Shown here: positions 46,886-56,671 of the stretch, one piece after another
Layout: each line of letters opens with the position of its first letter
Position numbering within the stretch: position 1 is the first letter of the stretch
Assembly: GCA_017405115.1 (NCBI GenBank)
Contig: JAFRBA010000067.1
Span: 1-64,000, forward strand
Direction: 5' to 3'
DNA length: 64,000 nt
Origin: Kiritimatiellia bacterium
GTDB lineage: Bacteria > Verrucomicrobiota > Kiritimatiellia > RFP12 > UBA1067
Program-made: the position numbers and the translations under genes
The notes under the pieces: model-generated
Database searches by the model: none
What the model saw: the letters and a program-made list of their open reading frames with translations, nothing else
What the model was told of the DNA's origin: nothing

Positions 46886-48850
46886 ATGATTGCATTGCTT
46901 TTCGCATCCGCACTCGTTTCGCAGAGTCCGGCGATAGACCCGACGACCACCCGCTGGACGTTCGGCGCGCACGAGCCGTACACGATGTACCGGCGCGTCG
47001 GAACCCGCTGCACGGGCGGCATCGACGGCAACGCGCAATGGGTGCGGGAGTGGCTCGACTGGTTCGACGCGAACGCTCCGGCCAAGATGGAGGAGCTGGG
47101 GCTCAACTTCCTCCATTCCCGCTTCTACAAGGGGATGGGCTGGGAAGTCGAGAAGAAGGACTTCCCGAACGTCCAGAAGTTCGTGAAGAACTGCCACGCC
47201 CACGGCATAAAGACGCTCGCCTACGTGCAGTTCGGCACGCTCTACCCTGAGATCATGCGCCGCGAGATCCCGGACATCGAAAGCTGGGCCGCGATCGACT
47301 ACCTTGGCAGAAAGAACCTCTTCGGCGGCTACAACGGGCAGTATTTCCGCTGGATGCCATGCCTCTCGTGCCGCGAGTGGGAGGAATACATCAAGCGGAT
47401 GTGCACCATCGCGCTCACGGACGGCGGATTCGACGGCATCATGTTCGACAACGTCTTCGACTACCCGTGCTATTGCGAGAGGTGCCTACGGGACTTCCGC
47501 GCCTACCTCGCGGGAATCGAAAACCCCGAGGAGCGCTTCGGATTCGACGACCTCTCGGGGATGCTGCTGCCGCGGCTCGAAATGTCGCGCCTGCACCATG
47601 CGGACATAAAGGACCCCGTGCTCCAGGCATGGGCGCTCTGGCGGTGCGGACGGATGAACGGCGTTCTGCAGCGCTTCCGCGCGCACATCAAGGGCGTGAA
47701 GCCCGACGCCATCGTCTCAGGCAACCCGTCGCCGTACAGAAGCCGCGCCCGCTTCACCGCACGCGCCCAGAACATGGCCGAGCTCTGCAAGGCGTTCGAC
47801 TTCATAATCATGCAGAACGAGAACTTCCCGTCGCTCCGCGCGGACGGATCCATCGCCAACCGCGTGCGCGACCTCAAGTTCGCCCAGGACAGGAATCAGC
47901 GAATCGTCGCCTTGTGCGACACCGACTCGAAAATCGTCCCGGAACGCGAGGCGAAGTTTCTCCTGCCGCTCGTCGAGGACGTCGTATACGGCGGCATCCC
48001 GACCGACCGCACGGTCATCGCGCCGTCTCCCGAACCGGGATTCGTGAACAGCGAGGCCTTTGCGCGGCGCAAGAAACTTCACGCCCGCTTCGACGCCTTC
48101 GTCGCATCGCACCGCGACGCGCTCGTCGCACCAACGCTCCACCCCGTGCGCATCTTCTACCCCGAGCGCGAGATACTCTTTTCCGAACCCACCCACCAGG
48201 GCGTCGTGGCGGCCGAGGAGATTTTCCTGCGCAACCGCGTGCCGTACGGCTACCTCGTCTCGTATCCCGACGAGCCCTTCGCCGTTCCCGACGGAACCGA
48301 GGCAATCGTGGTTCCGGAACTCGCCTCCCTCTCCGACGCGCAGATCGACGCGCTTGTCGGATGGGCGAAGAAAGGCGGGAGTCTCGTCGTGACCGGCGAC
48401 TCGGGACGCTACGACGAATGGAACGCCCAGCGGCGCAGGAACGAATTCCTGCCACGGCTCAAGGGCCTCGCCAACGTCGTCCTGCGCGCGACTGGCGACC
48501 GCATCGCCGGCGCGAAACTCGACTGGAGCTATGTCGTCCCTCCGCCGGAGGACGGCGGCAAGGCGCTGATGGCCGATTTGCTGGCGACTGGCTGGACGCC
48601 TCCCCTGCGATTCGAGGGGCTGCCGCCGCACGTCTTCGCAGAATACCGCCGCATGGCGTCGGGCGCTCTCGCGGTGCACCTCGTCAACTACGACCCCGCT
48701 CGTCCGGTCCGCGGCGCGCGGATCATTCCGCCGCCCGGGCGGAGCGCAACGGCCGAAGCGCCCTTTGAAGCCGATGCGTCCGCCCGCCGGCTCCCCGCGG
48801 ACGGCACGCTGCCCTCGTTCGCCGAATATCTGCTTGTTACCGTGGAATGA
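46886..48850 (+). CDS. Secreted glycoside-hydrolase-like protein with GATase-like C-terminal domain
   Basis: The protein has 654 aa. A short signal-like N-terminus precedes a barrel containing 'GIMFDNVFDYPCYCERC' (near 195), the Cys-rich strand end seen in hypothetical glycosidase families related to GH42-type trimerisation proteins. From about residue 420 a glutamine-amidotransferase-like Rossmann domain follows ('VAAEEIFLRNRVPYGYLVSYPDE', shortened here to its core), which in GH42 relatives mediates oligomerisation. No catalytic pair is proven. It is followed after 9 nt by the remains of a Na+/solute symporter gene, likely its former transporter partner. Confidence 0.65.
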   Translation: MIALLFASALVSQSPAIDPTTTRWTFGAHEPYTMYRRVGTRCTGGIDGNAQWVREWLDWFDANAPAKMEELGLNFLHSRFYKGMGWEVEKKDFPNVQKFVKNCHAHGIKTLAYVQFGTLYPEIMRREIPDIESWAAIDYLGRKNLFGGYNGQYFRWMPCLSCREWEEYIKRMCTIALTDGGFDGIMFDNVFDYPCYCERCLRDFRAYLAGIENPEERFGFDDLSGMLLPRLEMSRLHHADIKDPVLQAWALWRCGRMNGVLQRFRAHIKGVKPDAIVSGNPSPYRSRARFTARAQNMAELCKAFDFIIMQNENFPSLRADGSIANRVRDLKFAQDRNQRIVALCDTDSKIVPEREAKFLLPLVEDVVYGGIPTDRTVIAPSPEPGFVNSEAFARRKKLHARFDAFVASHRDALVAPTLHPVRIFYPEREILFSEPTHQGVVAAEEIFLRNRVPYGYLVSYPDEPFAVPDGTEAIVVPELASLSDAQIDALVGWAKKGGSLVVTGDSGRYDEWNAQRRRNEFLPRLKGLANVVLRATGDRIAGAKLDWSYVVPPPEDGGKALMADLLATGWTPPLRFEGLPPHVFAEYRRMASGALAVHLVNYDPARPVRGARIIPPPGRSATAEAPFEADASARRLPADGTLPSFAEYLLVTVE

Positions 48851-48859
48851 GCAAGAGAG

Positions 48860-49527
48860 ATGAACTGGCTTGACTATCTCGCGATAGCCGCGTTCTTCGC
48901 GGCGCTCTTCGGCATCGCGGCCGCGTGCTCTCGCCGGGCGGGGAAGGACGCTAAGGACTTCTTTCTCTCCGGGCGCTCCATGCCGTGGTGGCTCATCGGC
49001 ATTTCGATGTGTGCGGCCTCGACTCGACCAACTCCGCCAACATGTTCACCGAGTTCATCCGCAATTCGTCGCTCGGCGGCTTCCGCGGCGCGATCTACAC
49101 CGACTTCTTCCTCTTCGCCGTCATCATGCTGGGCGCGTTCGTCGGCATGCACTACGCGATCAACCATCCAGCGGTCGGCGGATTCTCGGCAATGATGGCG
49201 CACCCAGCTGTGCAAAGCCATCTCTCGTTTCTCCCCGACGCCTCAAACTCGGATCTCTTCGTCGCGGTGTTCGTGATTCCCGTGGCGATTCAGTGGTGGA
49301 ACGTGTGGTATCCGGGGTCGGAGCCCGGCGGAGGGGGCTACATCGTCCAGCGCATGCTTTCCGCAAAGAGCGAGGGCCACTGCGTGGGCGGGTCGATCCT
49401 CTACCAGGTCGTCGACAACGCGGCATTCCCGCCCGATTGGTTCGTCCGCACATCGACCTGCGACGGCGAATGCGCTGAGTGCGGCTACTGCGACAGAGTC
49501 GCCACCCAGGTCCTCAAGAGCTTCTAG
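48860..49527 (+). pseudogene. Decayed sodium:solute symporter (SSS family) gene
   Basis: The first ~50 codons encode an SSS N-terminus ('FFLSGRSMPWWLIGISM'). A one-base loss near 49010 shifts to a frame giving 'STNSANMFTEFI', then sequence jumps to late transmembrane segments ('AIYTDFFLFAVIMLGAFVGM', 'IPVAIQWWNVWYPGSEPGGGGYI'). The ~500-aa transporter is thus frameshifted and has lost much of its middle and end. SSS carriers import sugars or sialic acids with Na+, fitting the glycosidase context. Confidence 0.8.
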
Positions 49528-49890
49528 GCAAAACCACTCAATAGGCACATATATGGCTAACATGAGATCAAAAGCAACCCAGAAGGCATGGCTTGCGTGT
49601 GCGTTGGCACTCCCGCTTGCGTGTCGTGTTTTGGCGATTGACGTGTGCGAATTCGTCGATCCGTTCGTCGGGACGAGCGCGACGGGCCACACATTCCCTG
49701 CTGCGTGCGTTCCGTTCGGACTCGTCCAGGCCGGCCCGGACACCGGCAATGGCAACTGGGATTACTGCAGCGGCTACCGCCACGGGGACAAGACGATCTG
49801 CGGCTTCACGCAGACGCACCTGAACGGAACGGGCTGCCCTGACTTGGGGGATATCCGCATAATGCCCTTTTGTTCGACAGGATTCGGGAA

Positions 49891-49981
49891 AGTTGGAGAA
49901 AATAGTTCGAGTTCGAGAAAGGATGTAAAATTCCATTCTCCAACTCAAAACTCCAACTCCAACTCCAAAAAACTCCAACTC
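49891..49981. repeat. (TTGGAG)n hairpin element, copy 1
   Basis: Left arm AGTTGGAGAAAATAGTTCGAG, right arm of CTCCAACTC units. It is in frame and open, coding a Ser/Asn/Lys-rich insert after 'PFCSTGFG' in the GH92 remnant. Confidence 0.85.
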
Positions 49982-50833
49982 AATAAGCTCTCCGAACTCG
50001 CGAAGCCGGGATACTAGGCAGCGAACCTCGACGGCGGAATAAAGGTCGAAATCGCGGCGGCGGAGCATTCGGCTATCTACCGCATCGTAAGCAATCACAA
50101 GCTGCGGCTTCTCGTCGACTGCGCCTACGGCATCGGCGGGAAGGACTTCGCGAAGACAATAACCGCAAGCGACGTAAAGCTCATCGGCAAATCTGGGCTC
50201 GCGGGAAAGAACCATCGCCGCCAATGGGTCGAGCGCGACTATTCGTTCGTCGTCAAGTTTGGACGCGAATGCGCGGCAGTCGAAGAACTGCCGAAGCGGG
50301 AAGGCATTGTCGCGCCGCAGTACGTCTTCGACTTCGATCTCGATGCGGTCGCGCAGAAGCGCGCCCCTTCCGGTTGCCTGCTGGTCAAGGTCGCGCTTTC
50401 CGCCGAAGGCGGCGTGGAAGCGGCCGAGCGCAACCTCGCCGCCGAAATCGCAGGCTGGGATTTTGACGCGGTGAAGAACGCCGCCCGCGCAAAGTGGAAC
50501 GAGGTTCTCTCGAGGGCGACGATTGAGGGAACTGACGACCAGAAGAAGAACTGGTACACTTCGCTCTACCATCTCTTCGTCCAGCCCAACAACATTGCCG
50601 ACGTCGGCGCGAAGCCGTTCTATTCGACGCTCTCCACCTGGGACACCTTCCGGGCGGCGCACTCGCTCTACACGATTCTTGCGCCGGGGAAAGCGGCGGA
50701 GTTTGTCGATTCCATGCTGGAGCAGGGGCGGCGCACGGGGTATCTTCCGATATGGACATTGTGGGGGAGGGACAACCAGTGCATGATCGGCACGCACTCC
50801 ATTCCCGTCATCGTCGATTTATTCTTAAAAAAA

Positions 50834-50934
50834 AGTTGGAGAAAATAGTTGGAGTTGGAGAAAGGACAGATGTACACCACTCTCCAACTCGAACTCGAAC
50901 TCGAACCTCCAACTCCAACTCTGAACTCCAACTC
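50834..50934. repeat. (TTGGAG)n hairpin element, copy 2
   Basis: Left arm AGTTGGAGAAAATAGTTGGA then GTTGGAG, right arm of CTCCAACTC and CGAACTC units. The flanking GH92 sequence resumes in the same frame, but the element brings an in-frame TAG at 50846. Confidence 0.85.
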
Positions 50935-51751
50935 ATACTGGCTCGCGGCCTACGCCCAAATCAAGGACACGCTGACGAAGCCGCACAAGGGCCGCCGCAA
51001 GGAGCGCTGGGACTTGCTCGACAAATACGGCTACTATCCGTTCGACGAGATAAAGGGCGAATCCGTCTCTCGCACGATGGAATGCGCCTACGACGACTGG
51101 TGCGCGGGCATGATGGCGGAGAAGATGTGGAAATGGGGAACGGGGAATTGGATAAATGTATGAAAGCCGACGCCGAGTTCTTCTTTAGACGTTCGGAAAA
51201 CTGGCGCAACGTGTTCGATGCGTCAATCGGACTCGTTCGCGGCAAGGATTCGCGCGGCAACTGGCGCGAGCCGTACAACCCGTATCAGCTTGGGCATGGC
51301 GACGGCACGGCGAACGACTTCACCGAGGGAAACGCATTTCAGTACACATGGCACGTAATGCAGAATCCGCAGGGACTCGTCGACGCGATGGGCGGACGCG
51401 ACGTGTTCGCGAAGAAACTTGATTCGCTATTTTCGCAGCCGGAGAAAGTCGAAGGCGCGGGATGCGTCTTGGATGTCACCGGCCTTATCGGGCAGTATGT
51501 CCACGGCAACGAGCCGAGCCATCATGTCATATACTTCTACCCGCAGGTCGGTCATCCCGAGAAGGCGGCGGAACGCATACGCGAGGTTTTCGACAAGTTC
51601 TACCTTCCGAAGCCGGACGGCCTTTGCGGCAACGACGACTGCGGGCAGATGAGCGCGTGGTACATCTTCTCCGCGATGGGCTTTTATCCCTTCAACCCCT
51701 GCGGAGGGGAATACGTCCTCGGAGCCCCGCAAGTACCCAAAGTGGTTATAG

Positions 51752-51826
51752 AGTTGGAGAGATTAGTTGGAGTTGGAGAAAGGACGAACAACCACCACTC
51801 TCCAACTCCAACTCGGACCTCCAACT
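51752..51826. repeat. (TTGGAG)n hairpin element, copy 3
   Basis: Left arm AGTTGGAGAGATTAGTTGGA, right arm CTCTCCAACTCCAACTC. It is in frame and open, encoding 'VGVGERTNNHHSPTPTRTSN' near the GH92 C-terminus. Confidence 0.85.
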
Positions 51827-51976
51827 ACTTCACCATCATCGCCCGCAACCTTTCACGCGAAAACAAATACGTGAAGTCCGTGACGCTGAACGGGAAGCCG
51901 ATAACGGACTGGCGCATCCGCCACGCCGACATCATGTCCGGCGGCGAACTCGTCTTCGAGATGACGGCGCGTCCGC

Positions 51977-53494
51977 CTAGCGCATTTTAGACCCTTTAGT
52001 GCTGAAGCAGCCAAGAGGAAGCGACATTTCGTTGTATAGGGTTCCCGCCGTCCGCGGCCGGTGCATGTAGCGAACGCCAGCAGGCTCGGGAACCGAGTCG
52101 CCCTGGACCACCAGGTCCGGCGAATCCACATGAAAGACGTCAACCCTCTTCCCGTCTACGCGATTCTGGCGTAAATTGACGACTTTCGCCGGATGCCAGA
52201 CGCCGTCCGCCCCGCAAAGCTCGAACGGCGCATCAAGCGACTTGTCGGGGGAATAGACATACCACGCCTTCACATGGTCAAAGGAAAGAGTCGCCACGCC
52301 ATTCGTGAACACGGCGGAACGGAACGACGGCGAGTCGTCCTCCGTAATCGGGAAGCCGTAGTCGCGCTTCAGCGCATGAAGCGCAAGGCGCTGCGCAACA
52401 GTCTCCTTCTCGTTCGGATGCACGTCGTCGAAGTTGCCGACGTCGGCAAGGACCGCCATCGACGCGTTGGGCTCCTCCGCCGCGAACTTCGCCTGCGCCG
52501 CGCAGATCCCCGGCCAGTTCGTCATGAACGGCGCAAGCTGCGCGAAGTACATCCTGAGCCCCTCGTTCGCAAACGCCCGCTTCCACCCGTTGTACAGCGC
52601 ATGCATCTTCGCGCAGTAGAGTTCGGGCTCCTTCGAGTTGTTGCACCCCTGGTACCAGATGAACCCGCGAATCGCCATCGGCGCATACGCCGCGACCATC
52701 CCGTTGAACAGCGCCGTCGGCTGGTGCGGCGCGCCGTATATCACCGGACGCAGGACGCCCGTCGACTTGTCGAACGACTCGCTCACCTTGTATTCGGCGA
52801 ACTTCCTTATGGACTCGTCGCAGTCGGCGTACCCCTCGCGCGGCGTCCACGCGTCGATCGGCGTCCCGCCCCATGTGGAGTCCACTATCCCGATCGGCAC
52901 GCCCAGCGCTAGGTGCAGCTCCCTCGCGTAGTAGAAGCCCACGGCGGACGGCTTCTCGGTCGCGGCCAGCGACGCGGCGGTCATGGGCCGCCATCTGACG
53001 CACACGTCCCTCTTCGGCTTCGCCGACCATGCAAGCGGGGTCTTGACGTATCTCACGAGGGGCTGGTTCGCCATCGCGCACATCATCGCGCCCTTGCGGT
53101 CGCGGAAACGCGGGTTTGCGCCCCATATCGGGCACTCCATGTTCGACTGGCCGCAGGCAAGCCACACCTCGCCCACGAGGACGTCGCGCGCGGCGGCGGA
53201 AGACTCCCCGCCTCCGCCGCGGGCGGTCGCGACGATGTCGCGGCCCTCCGCCGACGCCTCCATCGGGTCAAGGTCGACGCGCCACGCCCCGTCCGCCCCG
53301 GCATGGCACGTCTTCGTCTGCCCTGCGAAGGTGACCGTCACCGCCGCGCCCGGCTCGGCCGTGCCCCATACCGGGGCGCGCATCCCGCGCTGCAGGACGG
53401 CACGGTCGGTGAAAGGCGCCCCCAGCTGCAGCGCCGCCAGCGCATTGGCGGCAACGCCTATGGACGCAACGGCAACTGCGATTGCCGGACGCAT
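51977..53494 (-). CDS. Secreted sialate O-acetylesterase-like SGNH esterase
   Basis: The protein has 505 aa with a signal peptide (1-20). The catalytic Ser lies in 'LACGQSNMECP' (near 117), with 'WGGTPIDAW' and a C-terminal 'DVHPNEK' supplying Asp and His, as in the SASA family of acetylesterases acting on sialic acids, xylan or pectin. GAGGTAAGG precedes the ATG, 4 nt after the stop of the beta-helix giant, so it is the last gene of the operon starting at 62304. Confidence 0.88.
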   Translation of the reverse strand: MRPAIAVAVASIGVAANALAALQLGAPFTDRAVLQRGMRAPVWGTAEPGAAVTVTFAGQTKTCHAGADGAWRVDLDPMEASAEGRDIVATARGGGGESSAAARDVLVGEVWLACGQSNMECPIWGANPRFRDRKGAMMCAMANQPLVRYVKTPLAWSAKPKRDVCVRWRPMTAASLAATEKPSAVGFYYARELHLALGVPIGIVDSTWGGTPIDAWTPREGYADCDESIRKFAEYKVSESFDKSTGVLRPVIYGAPHQPTALFNGMVAAYAPMAIRGFIWYQGCNNSKEPELYCAKMHALYNGWKRAFANEGLRMYFAQLAPFMTNWPGICAAQAKFAAEEPNASMAVLADVGNFDDVHPNEKETVAQRLALHALKRDYGFPITEDDSPSFRSAVFTNGVATLSFDHVKAWYVYSPDKSLDAPFELCGADGVWHPAKVVNLRQNRVDGKRVDVFHVDSPDLVVQGDSVPEPAGVRYMHRPRTAGTLYNEMSLPLGCFSTKGSKMR

Positions 53495-53498
53495 GGCC

Positions 53499-56400
53499 TT
53501 ACCTCACGATCAGCATCGCGCCGATGCGCACCTTTCGCGCCTGGACGAGCACGGCCCCTCCAGACTCGACCGCGCGCAGCTCGAGCCTCTTCCGGGCGCT
53601 CGTGTCGACGGGCTCGCCCGACACGGAAGTCGCCGTCGCCACCGTCGTCCAGTCCGCAAGCGCGCTGCGGAACTCCGGCGTCAAGGTGATGCCGCCGCCA
53701 GAGAACACTAGGGCGCCCGTCTCCACCGGGGCGGAAAGCGCGACCTCGCCTCCCTCGAGCCTCATGCCGCCGGAAAGGTCGCACCCGCTTTCAGGAAGGA
53801 CCATTACGCCCGCGCCCGCCTTGACGAGCACGGCGTCGGACGCGTCGATCGGATCTACGAACGTAACCGTGTGCGCCGCGCCCGTACCGGCGTCTGCCGT
53901 GTCCACCGTCAGCTCGCCATGCGCGACAAGCGCGCGTTCCGCGGCGGTGGACGAAAGGAGCGAGACGTCGCCTTCCGGACCGAACGTCCAGTCGGACCTG
54001 GCGCCCAGCGTGGCGTCGGAGACGACGAGCCTCGCGATTCCGGCGACGGACGGCGAGGCCGTGCACCAGACGGACGGGACGAACCTCAGCCCGTCGCGCA
54101 TCGTGTACTCGACCGTGGACGCAGTCGGCACGTTGGTCGCGCATTCGAAGACTCCAGTCCCCTTGAACGTCTGGGCGACGGTTCCCGTGAGCCTGCTGTC
54201 GACGGCAAGCCTTCCGTCGACGCGATGCATGGGCGAACCGCTGGTGTAGCGAAGCCCGCCGTCGCTCGTTTCCGCTATGCGCAGCGTCCCGCCCGCGTCG
54301 ACCTCGAATCGCCCGAGCGAAAAGACCTGCGCGCTCAGCGTCTGCTGGTCCGTTATGGCAACGCTGCCGCCGGCCGCCACGCGAAGCACGGAGGAGGAGT
54401 CCTTGAACTTCAGCTTTGCGATGCTGGCGCTCCCCGCAAACACAACCTCGCCGCCGACGGTCAGGTGATCGGTGTAGTTGCCGTCCGCCGACGAGAACGA
54501 ACCGGCGAACACGACAGGCGCGCCGCCCGACGCCAGCACCGACGACGGTATCGAAGTCACGTCCACGTCGTTGGAAACGACGACCGGCACCTTGGCGGAC
54601 GACGACACGACCGTCGCGCCGCTTTCCGCCGGCGTGAGGGAGAGGGCGTTGCCCGAAAGGACGAACGGCCCGGCCGTGTCGTCGAACGCAAGCTGCGCAA
54701 ACGACGACGGAGAGGACAGGTCGTTGACGCAGCGGGTGTTGCGCACGCCGTTGAAGTGCAGGACGTCGCCCTCCGACGGAGCGTGCGTCCAGTTGCCGGA
54801 ATTCGACCACAGCCCGTTCGCCGCGCCAGTCCACTCCGTCACGTTTTCGTCGGGAACGATGCTCCCCGGCGCGGCGTAGGCCACGCCGTCGATGACCGTC
54901 ATCACGTATGCCGCCGAAGTGGCGTCGGCGAAGTTCACGGTCATGCGCGAGATGTCGATGCCCGCGCCGGAGACGAGCGGCCACACGCCGTCGGCCGTGC
55001 CCGAAAGGACCGATGCGTTGAGCGTAAAGTCCCCGGACTGCACGACGGAGCCGGCCTTCAGGCAGCCCGTCGCCCTCAGGGCTGCGCCGAGGACTGCACC
55101 ATCGCCGACGGTCGCCGTGCCGGCTGTGATGTCCGCGGCGTCGCACACGAGCCTGGCTCCGTCGTCAAGAACGAGAATGTTGACGGAAAGCGACGTCGCG
55201 TTGGAAATGCAGAGCGTCGTGCCGGCTGCGACGGTCAGCATGTCGAACGCCAGCGGCGCGGCCGCGAAGACGAGCGCGACAGTGCCGCCGCCCTCAGCCG
55301 TCAGGCGCAGGTTGTCGTCCGCCGCCGCGGTAGCAAGCCAGATGGAATGCGTCTCGCCGGAGCCGAACGCGTTTGCCGTGTCGAACGTGACGGAATCGGA
55401 GAGGTTGACGGTGAGGGTGCGCACACCATCGTATCTGAAGTCTCCCCATGTGCCGATCGTGGCGTCCCTGACGTCCAGGGACATCCCGACGTACCGCGTC
55501 GACATCGATCCGCTGCAGTAGATGTTCGCGGAAATATCCGCTGCGTTCGCGAAAATCGGGTCGCGGGCGTATATCGCGCCGGAGCCGCGCAGGACCGCGT
55601 TCTCGAATGCGGCGCCGTTGATCGTCAACTTGGTGTTCGCGTTTGTCACGAACAGCTCCCCGTCGACAACGAGTTCGTCGTACGTCGACCCGGCGTTGAA
55701 AAGCGTGTAGTTCGCCTGTATCGTCATCTTCCTCCCGGCGCCGAGAACACCGTCCTTGAAGCCGGACAATAGCAGGTACGAGTCGTCGACGAACGACTGC
55801 GTGCCGTTGAGCTTGCCGTAGGTGAGCGAGCCGGATGCCAAGTTGAAGCCGTTGGTGCCCCCGCCGGTGGTCATGGGTCCTCCGGGAACGTACACGTCGC
55901 CGCCGCAGATGTTGAAGCCGATCCCCGGATATGTGCTGTTCAAGGTGAAGCCGCCGCCGGACGAGACGAGTTCGGCGCGGCCGGACGCAAAGTCGATCTG
56001 ACCGCCCGCTGCCTGGGGTATCACGCCCTTGACGGAGAAGACGTTGCCTGCCGTGCACTCGACGATGACGCGGTTCACCACCGGCGCGTTGTTGGCGTGA
56101 TAGCCGGCATTTGGGTATACCGTCGCATTGGGCGCGTTGAAGTTTCCGCGTATGCGGACGCAGTCCAGTCCGTCCCCCGCAGACGGCGCCGCCACGAACG
56201 CGATGTAGTTGCAGGTGGTGCCGATTGAGAATGCGCCGTTCAGTATCAGGCCCGGCCCCAGGCTGAACTTGGCGGTGGAATGGCACACTATGCCGCAGTC
56301 GAACGTCGTGGCGACCGAAGTGCGGTTCGCGTTCACCACCGAGGCGTTGGCGTGGGATGCGTTGCTGTTTGAGTAGTAGAGGCGTATCATGCCTGAGCCG

Positions 56401-56657
56401 CCGAATGTCAGCGCGGCGGAAGAGGCGTCGATGTTGATCCGCGAGACAGACACGTCGCCGTCCACGTCTATCGTCGTCGCCTCGGCGACGTTGAATGTCG
56501 CCTCGTCCGCGGAGGTCGGCGCCGCGCCGCCTTCCCAGTTGTTGCCGGTCGACCACTTGTTGCCGTCGTTGGCCGCGCCGGACCAGACGATGTTCGCGGC
56601 ATGCGCCGCGCCGGCAAGCGCGAATGCACCAAGCAGCACTGTGAGAACTTTCTTCAT
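53499..56657 (-). CDS. Giant secreted beta-helix protein with PATR-like repeats
   Basis: The protein has 1052 aa with a signal peptide (1-20). The 'IVWSGAANDGNKWSTGNNWEGG' opening and the later 'EWTGAANGLWSNSGNWTHAP' are typical PATR-associated modules; long Gly/Ala/Val/Thr beta repeats fill the rest. It ends 'VRIGAMLIVR', the shared C-terminal tail. It has no autotransporter barrel. It resembles the protein at 34647-38825 in design but not in detail. It may be a surface scaffold for the hydrolases of its operon. Confidence 0.75.
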   Translation of the reverse strand: MKKVLTVLLGAFALAGAAHAANIVWSGAANDGNKWSTGNNWEGGAAPTSADEATFNVAEATTIDVDGDVSVSRINIDASSAALTFGGSGMIRLYYSNSNASHANASVVNANRTSVATTFDCGIVCHSTAKFSLGPGLILNGAFSIGTTCNYIAFVAAPSAGDGLDCVRIRGNFNAPNATVYPNAGYHANNAPVVNRVIVECTAGNVFSVKGVIPQAAGGQIDFASGRAELVSSGGGFTLNSTYPGIGFNICGGDVYVPGGPMTTGGGTNGFNLASGSLTYGKLNGTQSFVDDSYLLLSGFKDGVLGAGRKMTIQANYTLFNAGSTYDELVVDGELFVTNANTKLTINGAAFENAVLRGSGAIYARDPIFANAADISANIYCSGSMSTRYVGMSLDVRDATIGTWGDFRYDGVRTLTVNLSDSVTFDTANAFGSGETHSIWLATAAADDNLRLTAEGGGTVALVFAAAPLAFDMLTVAAGTTLCISNATSLSVNILVLDDGARLVCDAADITAGTATVGDGAVLGAALRATGCLKAGSVVQSGDFTLNASVLSGTADGVWPLVSGAGIDISRMTVNFADATSAAYVMTVIDGVAYAAPGSIVPDENVTEWTGAANGLWSNSGNWTHAPSEGDVLHFNGVRNTRCVNDLSSPSSFAQLAFDDTAGPFVLSGNALSLTPAESGATVVSSSAKVPVVVSNDVDVTSIPSSVLASGGAPVVFAGSFSSADGNYTDHLTVGGEVVFAGSASIAKLKFKDSSSVLRVAAGGSVAITDQQTLSAQVFSLGRFEVDAGGTLRIAETSDGGLRYTSGSPMHRVDGRLAVDSRLTGTVAQTFKGTGVFECATNVPTASTVEYTMRDGLRFVPSVWCTASPSVAGIARLVVSDATLGARSDWTFGPEGDVSLLSSTAAERALVAHGELTVDTADAGTGAAHTVTFVDPIDASDAVLVKAGAGVMVLPESGCDLSGGMRLEGGEVALSAPVETGALVFSGGGITLTPEFRSALADWTTVATATSVSGEPVDTSARKRLELRAVESGGAVLVQARKVRIGAMLIVR

Positions 56658-56671
56658 TACCTACCTCTCTT

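Larger units (their letters stand above)
49553..51990 (+). pseudogene. GH92 alpha-mannosidase gene interrupted by repeats, an amber codon and a frameshift
   Basis: The parts together read as one GH92 enzyme: signal peptide, 'VDPFVGTSATGHTFPAACVPFG', 'HLNGTGCPDLGDI', then to 'HGNEPSHHVIYFY' and 'GNDDCGQMSAWYIFSAMG'. Three (TTGGAG)n hairpin elements are inserted at 49891, 50834 and 51752, each keeping the reading frame, but the second carries a TAG. A TAG at 50015 replaces a conserved Tyr in 'PGYY'. Near 51126-51160 a further insert shifts the frame. Unlike the intact GH92 at 32500, it keeps the catalytic acid Glu. It overlaps the convergent esterase gene by 14 nt. Confidence 0.85.

Noticed and set aside
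49553..51990. TAG recoding as the explanation of the interrupted GH92 gene
   Set aside because: TAG ends intact genes such as those at 3153 and 3960, and the locus also has a true frameshift.
48860..52000. Insertion sequence as the cause of the decay
   Set aside because: No transposase, terminal inverted repeats or target duplications of IS type are visible; only short repeats are.
53871..55772. A 633-codon open frame on the plus strand
   Set aside because: Antisense to the beta-helix giant; composition is that of a shadow frame.
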